Source: Ilex aquifolium (taxonomy: Eukaryota > Streptophyta > Magnoliopsida > Aquifoliales > Aquifoliaceae). Taken from it: a stretch of 64,000 bases of DNA. Positions 21,409 through 32,392 of the stretch are shown piece after piece. The notes beneath the pieces were generated by a model that worked only from the letters and a program-made list of their open reading frames with translations, had not been told where the DNA came from and did no database searches. A program made the position numbers and the translations under genes. How positions within the stretch are numbered: position 1 is the first letter of the stretch; the number at the start of each line of letters is the position of its first letter. The stretch is from contig OX637399.1 in NCBI GenBank assembly GCA_951799425.1, positions 13,446,501 to 13,510,500 on the forward strand. Direction: 5' to 3'.

Positions 21409-22519
21409 AAACTCAATTGAGATTTATCGCTTGCCTCTCGTCCAAAGAATTGCTAGTAGTAATACCTACTGTTTGGTAGACCTCGGGTGTGTGTGTCTGT
21501 GTGTGTGAGAGAGAGATAGAGAGATGGCCTTATAAGATGAAAAGACAGTAGAAGCAGGGCTTCGATGGTGGAGGCTAGGGCTTCAATAACGGAAGTTAGG
21601 GGTTCAATGTTGCTCGATTTCTTTGATAGTGCATTGGCAAGCCTTATTTGGGGGGAGAAAATCACTTCACTTCACCTCTTTTCTCTTTGAGGCAGTGAGA
21701 AGTGAGTTGGGGGCAAAGAGAGTGTCAGCGATGGGGAGAGAGAGAGGTCATCGAAGAGGGAAAGAGGGCGTTGGTGAGGGAGGGAGGGCGTCAGGGAGGT
21801 TAAAATAAAGAAGTAGATCAATTTGGAGAAAAGGTAAATAAAAGATTAAGTCATCGGGGTGGGGAAAAGTAAAAAGGAAATTTAAATTAGGAAACTATTG
21901 GTGTTTAATAAACGCTTGGAATTTTTGGCAGTTATTAAATGCCAGAAATAGTTAGGTTTATCAAGGAGTTTATTAGTGCTAACTTATTAGTACTTAAATT
22001 AGCCGGGAAGTAGTGGTGTTTAATATACGCCAGTAAATTAGTGGCGTTTAATAAACACCGGTAATTATCAAACACCAATGGCTTTTCCCCTAAATATATT
22101 TTATTATAGACGTATCATAATCGTATCCGTATACAATTTTTTTTTTTTTGCATCAGGAGTGATTGTCGAAGTAAAAAATCATTTTTCTTTAGAGGCAAAA
22201 AGGAGGTAGAGGCAAAAAGGAGTTGATTGAAATGACGCCATTTTGGTTTTTGTTCCACCAAAATGACGTCGTATAATGTTTCCCCAAATATAAACCCTAG
22301 TCTATCCCAGACTTCTCTCTCTCTCTCTCTATTTCTCTCTCTCTCTTGTGTCAACAATGAACTTCCACTCCCCACTAGTGTTATTAACCCCACACCACCG
22401 CTACTCCCTCACTTTCTCCAATCTTCGTCTCTATCATGTCTCCATCTCATGGCCTTCCTTTCTCTCTCCTATCTCCCTTCTTTGACGAAGCAAGCCACAA
22501 CCATAATTGCCATGCCCTA
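21409..22519. other. Unassigned non-coding segment beside A
   Basis: No homology to the other elements seen. It contains GT/GA-rich runs (21486-21520), a T-run at 22138-22149 and CT microsatellites (22314-22345). 22357-22485 is a 42-codon frame starting MNFHSPLVLL after an AT-rich box and CT-rich leader. That could be the remains of a gene start, but it stops quickly and I do not call it a gene. Confidence 0.4.
21890..22080. repeat. Degenerate palindromic TTTAATAAACGCC-type repeats
   Basis: Several variants of GTGTTTAATAAACGC, GGCGTTTAATAAACACCGG and GTGTTTAATATACGCC occur in both orientations within 190 bp. Such sub-terminal repeats are common in plant CACTA transposons, but no CACTA terminus or transposase is in view. 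Confidence 0.35.
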
Positions 22520-23139
22520 TGTCACACCTCGAATCGTCCAAGCATGCGATTGGTGTTACCTCAACCAGCGGAGCATTTAATACCATTAAAGTACTATAGT
22601 GTAGCATAGTGAACCAACCCACAACATAAAAATTAAAGCATTTCGTATAATAGATATAACACAAGTACAATAATCAAACTATTGCATGTCTTGTTAGAAA
22701 AGTACACACCACACAATCGAACAGTTATGCGTAACTACACTCAAAACCCTAATTCAGGTTCAGATTCCAATACAATGTTCAAAGACCCAATCATATTTTT
22801 CAAAAGATAAAAAAATTCATAAATAATGTAAGTAATAATTTTAAAACAAATTTGAAAAGCAACGTCTTATCTGGAATTGAGAAACCCTACTCGACACAGA
22901 GTTTTGATCCGAAACCACAAAAAATGAAACTATGTTATTTGTCAATAAAATTTCATAAAAATACTCAATTAACCTATTTAAGAGTGAACATAAAATTTAT
23001 TTGGTGAAAATCACCCAAAAACTAGATCAAGTCGATCCTGGAGGGCACAATATACATTTCACACCACAATTTGATTTGATTATCAGATTTACCCAAAACT
23101 TTACCTAGACTCATAATTTTGACCCATTGTTTATTTAAG
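22520..23139. mobile_element. Possible fragment of another LTR
   Basis: Starts TGTCACACCTCGAATCGTCC, which looks like the terminal bases of a Tekay/Del-type LTR, then about 600 bp of A/T-rich DNA without ORF. No partner or primer site is seen. The right limit is unclear. Confidence 0.3.
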
Positions 23140-23852
23140 CATGGTTTAGATGATAATAAAAGCATCTACACTATGATTTAATCTGCAAATTAGATGAGTA
23201 GTTAATTGAATGAAAGAAAGGAAGAAATGGATGTGCAAGCCCAAAAGTGCAGAAGGGACAAAGTGCAGAGCTGAACCAACAGGCACTGCAGGACATCTTT
23301 CTTGTTGGATGTGGAATCGACAGCCCTTGAAGATCATAGAAGTTTTGCATAGAAGGTTGAACCGGCAGGGTCTGCAAGTGATTTGGTATCCGGATGAGAG
23401 GAACCGGCATGCCAGTTCAGTGAAATGGCATGTCGAATGAGAACTGACTACCTCAGCAAATTATAGCATCTCCTCGCCTTGATGGATTCGGAAGCTTCTG
23501 CAGGCATCTGACATGCCGGTTCAGCATCTAGCAGAAGTTTTGCCTTGGCTTATGCCTTGATTGTTGATGATCTAGTATGCCGGATTGGGAACAGGCATAC
23601 TGATTGAAGATTGTTAAGCATAGTAACGGCTAGAATTTTTGAAGTAATTCAAATGTTTTGAGTCCAAGTATAAATAGGGGTCTTTAATGCATTTGAGATA
23701 ACTTTTAAAACTTTATATTGATGAGCTAGAAGCCAAAAAGAGAATGTGATCAAAATTGTTTGCTTGTGTGTAAGCTTGTATATAAACTCTTATTGTCTTG
23801 TTGCTTAGATTAAGAGAATCTTATTATAAAAACAAGAGAGAGTGTGGTAGAT
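23140..23852 (+). mobile_element. Fragment of a Copia-like LTR
   Basis: Contains a good TATA context (AGTATAAATAGGGG near 23666) about 185 bp before the right end. A T-rich downstream part follows, with TTGCTTAGATTAAGAGAATC and a run ending GAGAGAGTGTGGTAG, of the kind seen in plant Copia LTRs. Upstream are imperfect palindromes: GAACCGGCATGCCAGTTC at 23401-23418, and GTATGCC/GGCATAC arms at 23575-23600. Both ends look truncated and it meets F abruptly at about 23853. The family name is inference. Confidence 0.45.
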
Positions 23853-24842
23853 TGTCGAAGTAGAAGTACTTAACATCCGCCATGAATCTTCTCTTATCTT
23901 CTGGGCTCCAATGTGGGGGTATATGTCTTGTGGCAAGAAAATTGCAAATGTCAGCATACCACGAAAAAACTGAATGGATAGAAAATAAATGCATATCAGG
24001 GATAGGGATGTGCTCTTCGATGCCTTGGACAACAAGCCGGTACAAATGGTTTGGCACCACATTCTCAACTCCCTTTTTGTCCTTAATGAATAGGTTGAAT
24101 TCTTGAAAGAGGAGGATCCACCTAATGAGTTTTGGTTTAGCGTCCTGCTTAGACAACAAATCTTTCAAAGCAGAGTAATCAGTGTAGACTACAATAGGTG
24201 AATCAATGATATATGACCTAAATTTATCCAATGCAAACACCACGGCTAGCAACTCTATTTCAGTAGTGGTGTAATTCATTTGTGCTTCATTTAGAGTTTT
24301 GCTAGTATAGTTTATTACATAAGGCTTTTTATCTTCCCTTTGACCTAGCACTACGCCGACCGCATAATCACCCGCGTCGCACATGAGCTCAACTGGGAGT
24401 TCCCACTTAGGTGGTCGCATGATTGGAGGTAAGGAAAACATATTTTTAAGATTTTGGAAAAATGCGTCACAACCATCTGACCACACGAATGGGACATCCT
24501 TTGCAAGCAAATTTGTCAAAGGTCTTACCAATGCACTAAAATCCTAAACGAAACAGCAATAAAAACCTGCATGGCCAAGAAACGACCTGATGTTCTTAAC
24601 TACCCTTGGAGTGGGTAGATTGGAAATTGCTTCCACTTTGGATTTGTCCACTTCGATTCCCTTTGCAGACACAATGTGTCCAAGCACAATCCCATGAGTT
24701 ACCATGAAATGGCACTTCTCCCAGTTAAGCACCAAATTCTTCTCTTCGCATTTCTCTAAAACTTTCTCTAAATTCTCAAAACATCTTTCAAACGAGTCCC
24801 CAAACACTGAGAATTCGTCCATGAAAACCTCCACGATCTTTT
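23853..24842 (-). pseudogene. Element F: RT C-terminus and RNase H (truncated)
   Basis: Minus-strand frame starting in RT (VEVFMDEFSVFGDSFE, catalytic FMDD changed to FMDE), then WEKCHFMVTHGIVLGHIV, a short frame break near 24541 and RNase H ([41 protein letters not shown]). The frame ends at 23853, just before integrase, against unrelated LTR DNA. At 24842 it is cut by C. The rest of F resumes at 51341. The FMDD-to-FMDE change removes one of the two catalytic aspartates of RT. Confidence 0.85.
24838..24842. other. Left target-site duplication of C (CTTTT)
   Basis: CTTTT equals 51341-51345. Joining the two flanks at this point gives an uninterrupted F RT (GIFSDMVEK, then VEVFMDE), which confirms the insertion site. 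Confidence 0.92.
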
Positions 24843-25080
24843 TGATTAGCACAAAGCTTTGCATATTTTAGGTGCTAATCATCCTATTTTCAATTGTTTT
24901 TGGGGGTTAAATGATTGGAGTTGTATTATTAGAGTTCTTAACAAAGATGTTTGGTGTTTGCAGAAAAAAGGCGCTAAATGAGGCATCTTAAAGCCTTCCC
25001 AAATGAGTTGAGGTGAATGAGGATGAAAGAGTGGCTAAAGAATGACTCAGGAGTGAAGAAATCAGACAAAGCAGCAGAAG

Positions 25081-25203
25081 CGTACCGGTACGTAGTACCG
25101 GTACCGTTTGGCCACTGGAACATAGCGTACCGGTACACAATACTGGTACGGTCCTGCCTCTGGAGTTCGGGGTACCGGTACTAAGTACTGGTACGGTTTG
25201 CTA
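25081..25203. repeat. Palindromic cassette in C 5' LTR
   Basis: Three pairs of GTACCGGTAC-type palindromes separated by CCACTGGAACATAGC and CTGCCTCTGGAGTTCGGG. One copy has decayed to TACTGGTAC. The same cassette is in the C 3' LTR, before the C third ORF and in G. Confidence 0.9.
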
Positions 25204-25528
25204 TCCCTGCCCCAATCTCTATAACTCAGGTCCGCCATTTTTTAGGGACCCACCAATCACTCTCCCACTTGTCTCTGACTCCTCCATCACATTGTACCAC
25301 CCTCCAACACCCTCCATTCGACTTTGGAAGCTTGAATGATAAATGAAGAGAGAGAAGAAGAATGGAGCTGGGTGTGCAAGCTAGCTCTGCACCACCCTGT
25401 CCAGCCCATCCCTCTTGACAACCTATGGATGGAGATCACATCACTGAACTGGGAGAGACACTATGGACGTTTTTGGGGGGAAGGAGGACTCTTATATTCT
25501 TTAGCATTGGTTACACAGAGAGAGACAG

Positions 25529-25566
<38 letters not shown>
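25529..25566. repeat. (AT)n(AG)n microsatellite in C 5' LTR
   Basis: ATATATATATAG followed by a long AG run. The 3' LTR of C has only a short form near 50355, so the tract changed after insertion. Confidence 0.85.
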
Positions 25567-25567
<1 letters not shown>

Positions 25568-26538
25568 CTGGGTAGAAGATGATGAATAGTATTCTAGAGA
25601 GATAAATTGAGATTTTTACATTTTCTTCAATACATTGTCTTGTAATCTCCTGTAAGAATCTTTAGAGCTTCATTGAATGTCATTAATGCTAGTTCCTACA
25701 AGTTCATTGCAAGTTTAATTCTCTTTTAAAGCTTTTACCATCAATGCATCAAAATTCTTCTTTTTCTTACTTTTAAAATGGGTATTCATTGCTTTCACTT
25801 ATAGCTTATGTTTGTGTGCATTTAGTTACTCAAGAACTTCATTCCTTTGCAATGCATTCTCATTACATTGTTAATTTCATCCCAAGCATAAGTAGCTAAA
25901 ATCCTTTAGTTGGCAAAACCAAGGGGAACCTCCACTTGGGTATGCCATTTCAACTCATTCTCCTCCCTTCTTTCAGAGTTCAATGGTTCGGTTTGACTGG
26001 GTTGAGGGTGGATAAATTGGTGAGTCTTTGATATTCCGTAGGCCTAGTCACGGTTTATGCTTAGATACTCGCCCTTCTTATCCCTAGCTTCCCACGAATC
26101 AATCGTTCATTTATGCTCTATTGGAGGAGGGATTCGAGTTGAGATGGCATTCCTATTGGAGTGACCTCTTGGGTTAGCCAACGTTTGTTTCTCATTTCAT
26201 TTCCACCAAAACACAATTCACCAAACAACTTTCAACAACAAAATATTTTACACTTTCTTTCACCCAAAATCACCTTCCCCTTGGTTTACATCCTTCCCCG
26301 TGGAAACGACCTTGGAGTACCTCCAAGTAAAACACGACCCACAAAAGTCTCCTTGCGCTTGGGGAGCATTTTTGTTCATACATATAACACATTTCCACCA
26401 TCCCATTTTCCCATCTCCTTGCCCTTTCTTTTGACACTACTCAAAGAGAGAGTGACACTCCCCTGCATCCATATATAATACATTTTGCGGGATGATATTT
26501 AGGGGTTAGGGATAACAAGGAAAAACATCAAGCATTTT

Positions 26539-26556
26539 TGGCACCGTTGCCGGGGA
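26539..26556 (+). other. Primer-binding site of C (tRNA-Asp)
   Basis: TGGCACCGTTGCCGGGGA, one change from the exact tRNA-Asp complement in B and G, four bases after the LTR. Confidence 0.9.
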
Positions 26557-26596
26557 AGGCAAGTGTCAAACCAAGAAGGTGATTTCCGGACGACGG

Positions 26597-26624
26597 AGGT
26601 AAGTCCCGTGATCTTCATCACGGG
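26597..26624 (+). promoter_or_regulatory. Leader splice-donor consensus and hairpin of C
   Basis: AGGTAAGT at 26597-26604 runs into a perfect 8-bp stem CCCGTGAT/ATCACGGG with loop CTTC at 26605-26624. The same arrangement occurs in B and G; F keeps a shorter stem but not the donor. Confidence 0.7.
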
Positions 26625-26691
26625 TTGAGGTACGTTGTCCTGTGTATATATTCTTGTTTGTGTATAATTTCATTTGTAGATATTTTGTTGC

Positions 26692-29600
26692 ATGTGGGGA
26701 AGGGACGACCAAAATCGGTTAGTTAGGCAACCCCTTGGCCCCAACATGAATCTTGACCAAGACCCACCCGAGGATGCTGGTGATAATTTTGAAAATGTGG
26801 ATGCCAACCCGAACATGCAAAGGAGTGGGGGAGGACAAGAACCTAGAATACCCAATCCACGAATGCATTTCCCCCCTCCTAGAAATGAAGGGAACAATAT
26901 CTAAATTGATCCTCCGGCGAGGTCAATGCGGGAATTCCTTCAACCAACCCATACCACCACACCTTCATGCATCCACCTTCCGGTCCAGGCTCATCTCTTC
27001 ATAGTTAAACCAGGGATGTTACAATTACTTCCTACTTTCCACGGAATTGAGAATGAGAACCCTTATTCTCATATAAGGGATTTTGAGGAAATAATTGCAA
27101 CCTTTCTCCCCAATCACAATATGGAAGAGATAGCAAGAATGAAATTGTTCCCCTTTTCCCTGAGTGATAAGGCAAAAACGTGGCTTCATTCCTTGAGATC
27201 CCGGACCGTGACATCTTGGGGCCAAATGATTTCCGTGTTTTTGAACAAGTTTTTTCCGGTGCATAAAACCACCACCCTAAAGAAACAAATTCAAAACTTT
27301 TCTGAGCTGCCCAATGAACAATTCTATCACTGCTGGGAACGATATAAGGATTTGCTACAGTCCATTCCACACCATGGCTTTGAACCATGGCAAATGGTGA
27401 GTTTCTTCTATGAAGGAATCACACTAGGCCATCGACAGTTCATTAATATGATGTGCAATTGGGAGTTTTTGAGCAAAGACCCCGATGAGGCCTTAGATTA
27501 TTTTGATGCATTGGCAGAAAATGCACAGTCATGGGATATTACGAATCTCACCGATGTACCAAGGTCTTCTCCTTAAGGGAGTAGCCAAACTCATAGGGGA
27601 GGGATTTATGACTTAAGTGATCGGGAGGACTTACTTTAAAAAATTGTCAAACTATCTAGGAAGGTTGAGAGTCTTGAGGTCAATAGGAGGCATGAGGTGT
27701 CACAAGTGTCAAAGGCCGAGGAGTTTTGCTCAATATGTGAGAATGTGGAGCATTCCACATCGGAGTGCCCCAACATTCCGGTGCTTAAGGAAGCATATCC
27801 CGAGCAAGTCCATGCATTTAACCAAACAAGGCAATCATTATCCCCTCACTCAAACACGTATAATCTGGGTTGGAGCAGTCACCCTAATTTTAGTTTGAGA
27901 AATGAGAATCCCACTCCTCATGGTTCAAATGCACATACACCTCCCGTGCCTCCTAAGCAAGGTCAATACCAAAATCAATACCAAGGCCATGGGCAAACGT
28001 CTAGCTCCCAATACCCCCGGACTAATCCGCAAGGGTATTCGACAAACGCGCCACCACAAATTTTTTCTCCAAGTCCACCTTCACAAAGTTTTTCTCAAGG
28101 ACCGTCCAATCCATCCACATACCAACCTCCTCACAAAAGGAATTTGGAGGATATGTTCCATTCCTTCATTCAAAGCCAAACTGCCATCAATAACCAAAAT
28201 GCCACAACCATCAATGATATAAGAGCCCAACTCACAAAGTTGACAAACTCCATAGGGGAATCTCAACAAGAAAAGGGGAAGTTGCCCGCTCAACCACAAG
28301 AGAACCTTAGGGGTCAACACGTTGTTGAGTCATCGGAGCCTCGAGAGAAAGTTGCGAGCAACTCAAAGCTGTCACCACCCTCCGTAGTGGCAAAGAAATT
28401 GACAAAACCATTTTGTCAACGGTCTCACCCAAGACCACATTGCCAAAAGGAAAAGATATCTTGGGTGACGCCGACAAGGGTGAGGTGAGTGAAGAGAAAG
28501 AAAGAGAGGTTGTTGAGAAAGAAAAATTAATTGATGATTGTGTGCTTATTCCTCCCATGCCTGCCCCTTTCCCGAGTCGTTTGAAGCCACCTGTCAAGGT
28601 GGCTAATTACACTGATATCTTGGAAATGTTTAAGCAAATCCCATCTTGTGCTAAAATTTGGAAGGATCTATGCACGGTAAAAAGGAGATTGAATATCCAC
28701 AAGAAGGCATTCCTCACAGAACAAGTGAGCTCAATATTGAGGACCAACACTCCTCCCAAATTCAAAGACCCCGGTTGTCCAACCATAGCCATCACCATTG
28801 GAAATTGTCGAGTGGAGCAAGCACTCCTCAATTTGGGAGCAAGTGTGAATCTTCTTCCCTTCTCGGTATATCAACAGCTTTAGCTTGAGGAGTTGAAGCC
28901 CACCTCAATCACGCTTCAATTGGCGGATCGTAGTATCTGTACACCAAGGGGAGTAGTTGAGGATGTCTTAGTTCAAATTGATAAATTTTACTTCCCTGTC
29001 GATTTCATTGTGCTTGATACACACCCTATTGCAAACCTTAGCTCCCAAATTCCCCGTAATACTTGGAAGACCCTTCCTTGCTACATCTAATGCCGTGATA
29101 AATTACAGGAACGGTCTAATGAAGTTGGCATTTGGGAATATGACAATGGAGCTCAATGTATTCAACTTGGCAAAGCAACCGGGTGATGATGAGGAAGTAA
29201 GTGAGGTCAATAGAATCGACACTTTGATTGACGAGCACTTGGAGCTGGAGGGGATGTTGAAATTTAAGGAAGAAGGAATTGTGGATCTTGAGAATTATGA
29301 TGAGCAAAAGAAGGTAGAAGATTTGAAAGGGATGGAAAGGTGGATCCCTACATTCGAGGAGTTACCCCATCAAGAAAAGAAATTTTTTTCGTAGGATGAA
29401 CAAAAACCCAACTTGGAGTTGATGCCCTTGCCCTCCCATTTGAAGTACGCCTATCTTAGGGAAGGTGAAACATTTTCGGTGGTCATTAGCTCTACATTGA
29501 ACATGGAACAAGAAAAAGAACTCTTGAAGGTATGGAGAAATCATAAAGGAGCAATTGGGTGGATCATTGTGAATATCAAGGGGATAAGCCCTCTCATTTG

Positions 29601-30435
29601 CACCCACCGCATATATCTTGAGGAGGATTCCAAACCTTCCCGACAACCACAAAGACGGTTGAATCCCATCATAAAGAAGGTGGTGAGGGATGAGGTTCTG
29701 AAACTACTTGATGTGGGGATCATCTTTCCAATTGCCGATAGTAAGTGGGTTAGCCCCACGCAAGTAGTACCTAAGAAATCCGGAGTTACGGTGGTTGAGA
29801 ATGAGCTTATACCTACAAGAGTTATCACCGGATGGAGGGTGTGCATTGATTACCGGAAGCTGAACACTTGCACAAGAAAAGACCACTTCCCATTGCCATT
29901 CCTCGATCAAGTTCTAGAACGAGTAGCGGGTCATCTGTTCTACTACTTTTTAGATGGATACTCCGGCTACAATCAGATCGAGATTGCTTTGGAGGATCAA
30001 GAGAAGACCACCTTCACGTGCCCCTATGGTACCTTTGCCTACCGCCGCATGCCATTTGGACTGTGCAATGCTCCGGGGACTTTTCAACGCTGTATGTTGG
30101 GGATTTTTAGTGACATGGTGGAAAAGATAGTGGAGGTCTTTATGGACGACTTTTCTGTGTTTGGGAATTCATTCAAGGGATGTTTGGCAAACTTGGAGAA
30201 AGTTCTAATAAGATGTGAGGAGAAGAATCTAGTCTTGAATTGGGAAAAGTGTCACTTTATGGTGATGGAAGGAATTGTGCTTGGCCATATAGTTTCGGCA
30301 AGGGGTATTGAAGTCGAAAAATCCAAGGTGGAGGCCATCTCCAACCTCCCCACGCCGAGAGCCATCAAAGGCATCCGGTTGTTTTTGGGTCATGCGGGGT
30401 TTTATCGTCGATTCATAAAGAATTTCAGTGCATTG
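26692..30435 (+). pseudogene. Gag-protease-RT of C (many stops; cut by G)
   Basis: Starts MWGRDDQNRL at 26692. Stops interrupt at 26902, 27574, about 27637, 28880 and 29392, with frameshifts near 28340-28410 and 29040. Recognisable parts are the capsid domain (26926-27576), a CCHC knuckle CSICENVEHSTSEC (27727-27770), protease with LLNLGASVNLLP (Asp of DLGAS changed to Asn, near 28830), GRPFLA, and RT 29413-30435 with VCIDYRKLN, FGLCNAPGTF and FMDDFSVFG. RT lacks three residues in the ENE-ENEL stretch. The frame ends in FSAL at 30435, where G begins, and resumes at 43641. Confidence 0.9.
30431..30435. other. Left target-site duplication of G (CATTG)
   Basis: CATTG equals 43636-43640. Counting it once restores the C frame across the insertion. 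Confidence 0.94.
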
Positions 30436-32085
30436 TGCTTGATATTTTTCCTTGTTATCCCTAACCCCTAAATATCCTCCCTAAAAAATGTATTGTATAT
30501 GGATGGAGGGGAGTGTCACACTCCCTTTTGAGTAGTGTCAAAAGAAAGGGCAAGGAGATGGGAAAATGGGATGGTGGAAATGTGTTATATGTATGAACAA
30601 AAATGCTCCCCAAGCGCAAGGAGACTTTTGTGGGTCGTGTTTTACTTGGAGGTACTCCAAGGTCGTTTCCACGGGGAAGGATGTAAACCAAAGGGAAAGT
30701 AATTTTTAGTGAAAGAAAGTGTAAAATTCTTTGTTGTTGAAAGTTGTTTGGTGAAGTGTGTTTTGGTGAAAATGAGATGAGAAACAAACGTTGGCAAACC
30801 CAAGAGATCACTCCAATAGGAATACCATCTCAACTCGAATCCCTCCTCCAATAGAGCATAAATGAACGATTGATTTGTGGGAAGCTAGGGATAAGAAGGG
30901 TGAGTATCTAAGCATAAACCGTGACTAGGCCTACGGAATATCAAAGACTCACCAATTTATCCACCCTCAACCTAGTCAAACCGAACCATTGAACTCGGAA
31001 ATAAGGGAGGAGAATGAGTTGAAATGGTATACCCAAGTGGAGGTTCCCCTTGGTTTTGCCAACTAAAGGATTTTAGCTACTCATGCTTGGGATGAAATGA
31101 ACAATGTAATGAGAATGCATTGCAAAGGAATGAAGTTCTTGAGTAACTAAATGCACACAAACATAATCTATAAGTGAAAGCAATGAATACCCATTTTAAT
31201 ATTAAGAAAAAGAAGAACTTTGATGCATTAATGGTAAAAGCTTTAAAAGAGATTTAAACATGCAATGAACTTGTAGAAACTAGCATTAATAACATTAAAT
31301 GAAGCTCTAAAGATTCTTACAGGAGATTACAAGACAATGTATTGAAGAAAATGTGAAAATCTCAATTTTATCTCTCTAGAACACTATTCATCATCTTCTA
31401 CCCAGACTATCTCTCTCTATATCTCTATATTCTTCTGTAACCAATGCTGAATGCCCAATGCTGGAGTCCTCTTTCCCCCCAAAACATCCCTAGTCTCCCT
31501 AGTAGCTCCCTGATGTGATCTCCATCCATAGGGGTCAAGAGGAATAGGCTGGACAGGGTAGTGCAGAGCTAGCCTACACACCCAGCTCCCTTCTTCCTCT
31601 CTCTCTTCATTTATCATTCTAGCTTTCAAAGTTAAAATGGGGGTGGTACAACGTACTGGAGGAGTCAGAGACAAGTGGGAGAGTGATTGGTGGGTCCCTC
31701 AAAAACGACGGGCTGGAGTTGCAGAGATTGGGGTAGGAATAGCATACCGTACCGGTACGCGGTACCGGTACCCCGAACTCTAGAGGCTGGACCGTACCGG
31801 TAGGCTATGTTCCAGTGGCCAAACTATACCGATACTGCGTACTGGTACACTTCTGCTGCTTTGTCTGATTTTTCTGATTTCTTCACTCCTGAGACACTCT
31901 TTCATCCTCATTCACCTCAACTCATTTGGGAAGGCTTTAAGAAGCCTCATTTAGCGCTCTTTTTCTGCAAACACCAAAAATCATCATTAAGCACAATAAT
32001 AAAACAACTCCAATCAATTAACCCCCAGAAGCAATTGAAAATAGGATGATTAGCACCTAAAATATGCAATTTTTTGTGCTAATCA
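30436..32085 (-). mobile_element. 3' LTR of G
   Basis: 1,650 bp. Reads on the minus strand from TGATTAGCACAAAAAATTGC at 32085 to CATCAAGCA-like ATCAAGCA at 30436. The terminal 10-bp inverted repeat seen in C is present. The LTR follows a polypurine tract on the minus strand. Confidence 0.93.
31741..31862. repeat. Palindromic cassette in G 3' LTR
   Basis: Holds GTACCGGTAC and GGTACCGGTACC palindromes with the linkers CCGAACTCTAGAGG and TATGTTCCAGTGGCC, partly decayed on the right side (TACCGATACTGCGTACTGG). It carries one more palindrome pair than the 5' LTR cassette at 43303. Confidence 0.88.
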
Positions 32086-32124
32086 CACCCCCCCAACTTG
32101 GGTTTTGCTAGTCCCTTAGCAAAA
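32086..32124 (-). promoter_or_regulatory. Polypurine tract and hairpin of G
   Basis: On the minus strand an 8-bp stem TTTTGCTA/TAGCAAAA with a 6-nt loop (32103-32124), then CAAGTTGGGGGGTG directly before the LTR. Matches B in position and layout. Confidence 0.85.
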
Positions 32125-32392
32125 TTTATTTTCCAAACAAGGTAATGAGCATAACATACAATATTCCATTTAAACGAACAATTCACTCAATCAATCAACA
32201 AAAACAAAAATCATAATGCAATTAACAAAATAACGTAGACAAGATTGAGTCTGAAACTGTGGTTTTCCATTAATGTGTTATAAAGTTGGAGTACATGGAG
32301 TAGGACATCAAAAAGAAACCAAAAAGCCTACGACCCCATCCTAACTAAGTACAATCCAACACCAAAAGAAAGGCGACAACTACAACAGCCTA

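Larger units (their letters stand above)
24843..26534 (+). mobile_element. 5' LTR of C
   Basis: 1,692 bp, TGATTAGCAC...ATCAAGCA. The first 39 bases form a 10-bp inverted repeat (TGATTAGCAC/GTGCTAATCA). A palindromic cassette is at 25081-25203. An (AT)/(AG) tract at 25529-25566 is shorter in the 3' LTR. Followed directly by a primer site. Confidence 0.93.

Noticed and set aside
22357..22485. Possible gene start MNFHSPLVLL after CT-rich leader
   Set aside because: Only 42 codons, no downstream exon visible before LTR-like DNA at 22520; transit-peptide look is not evidence enough.
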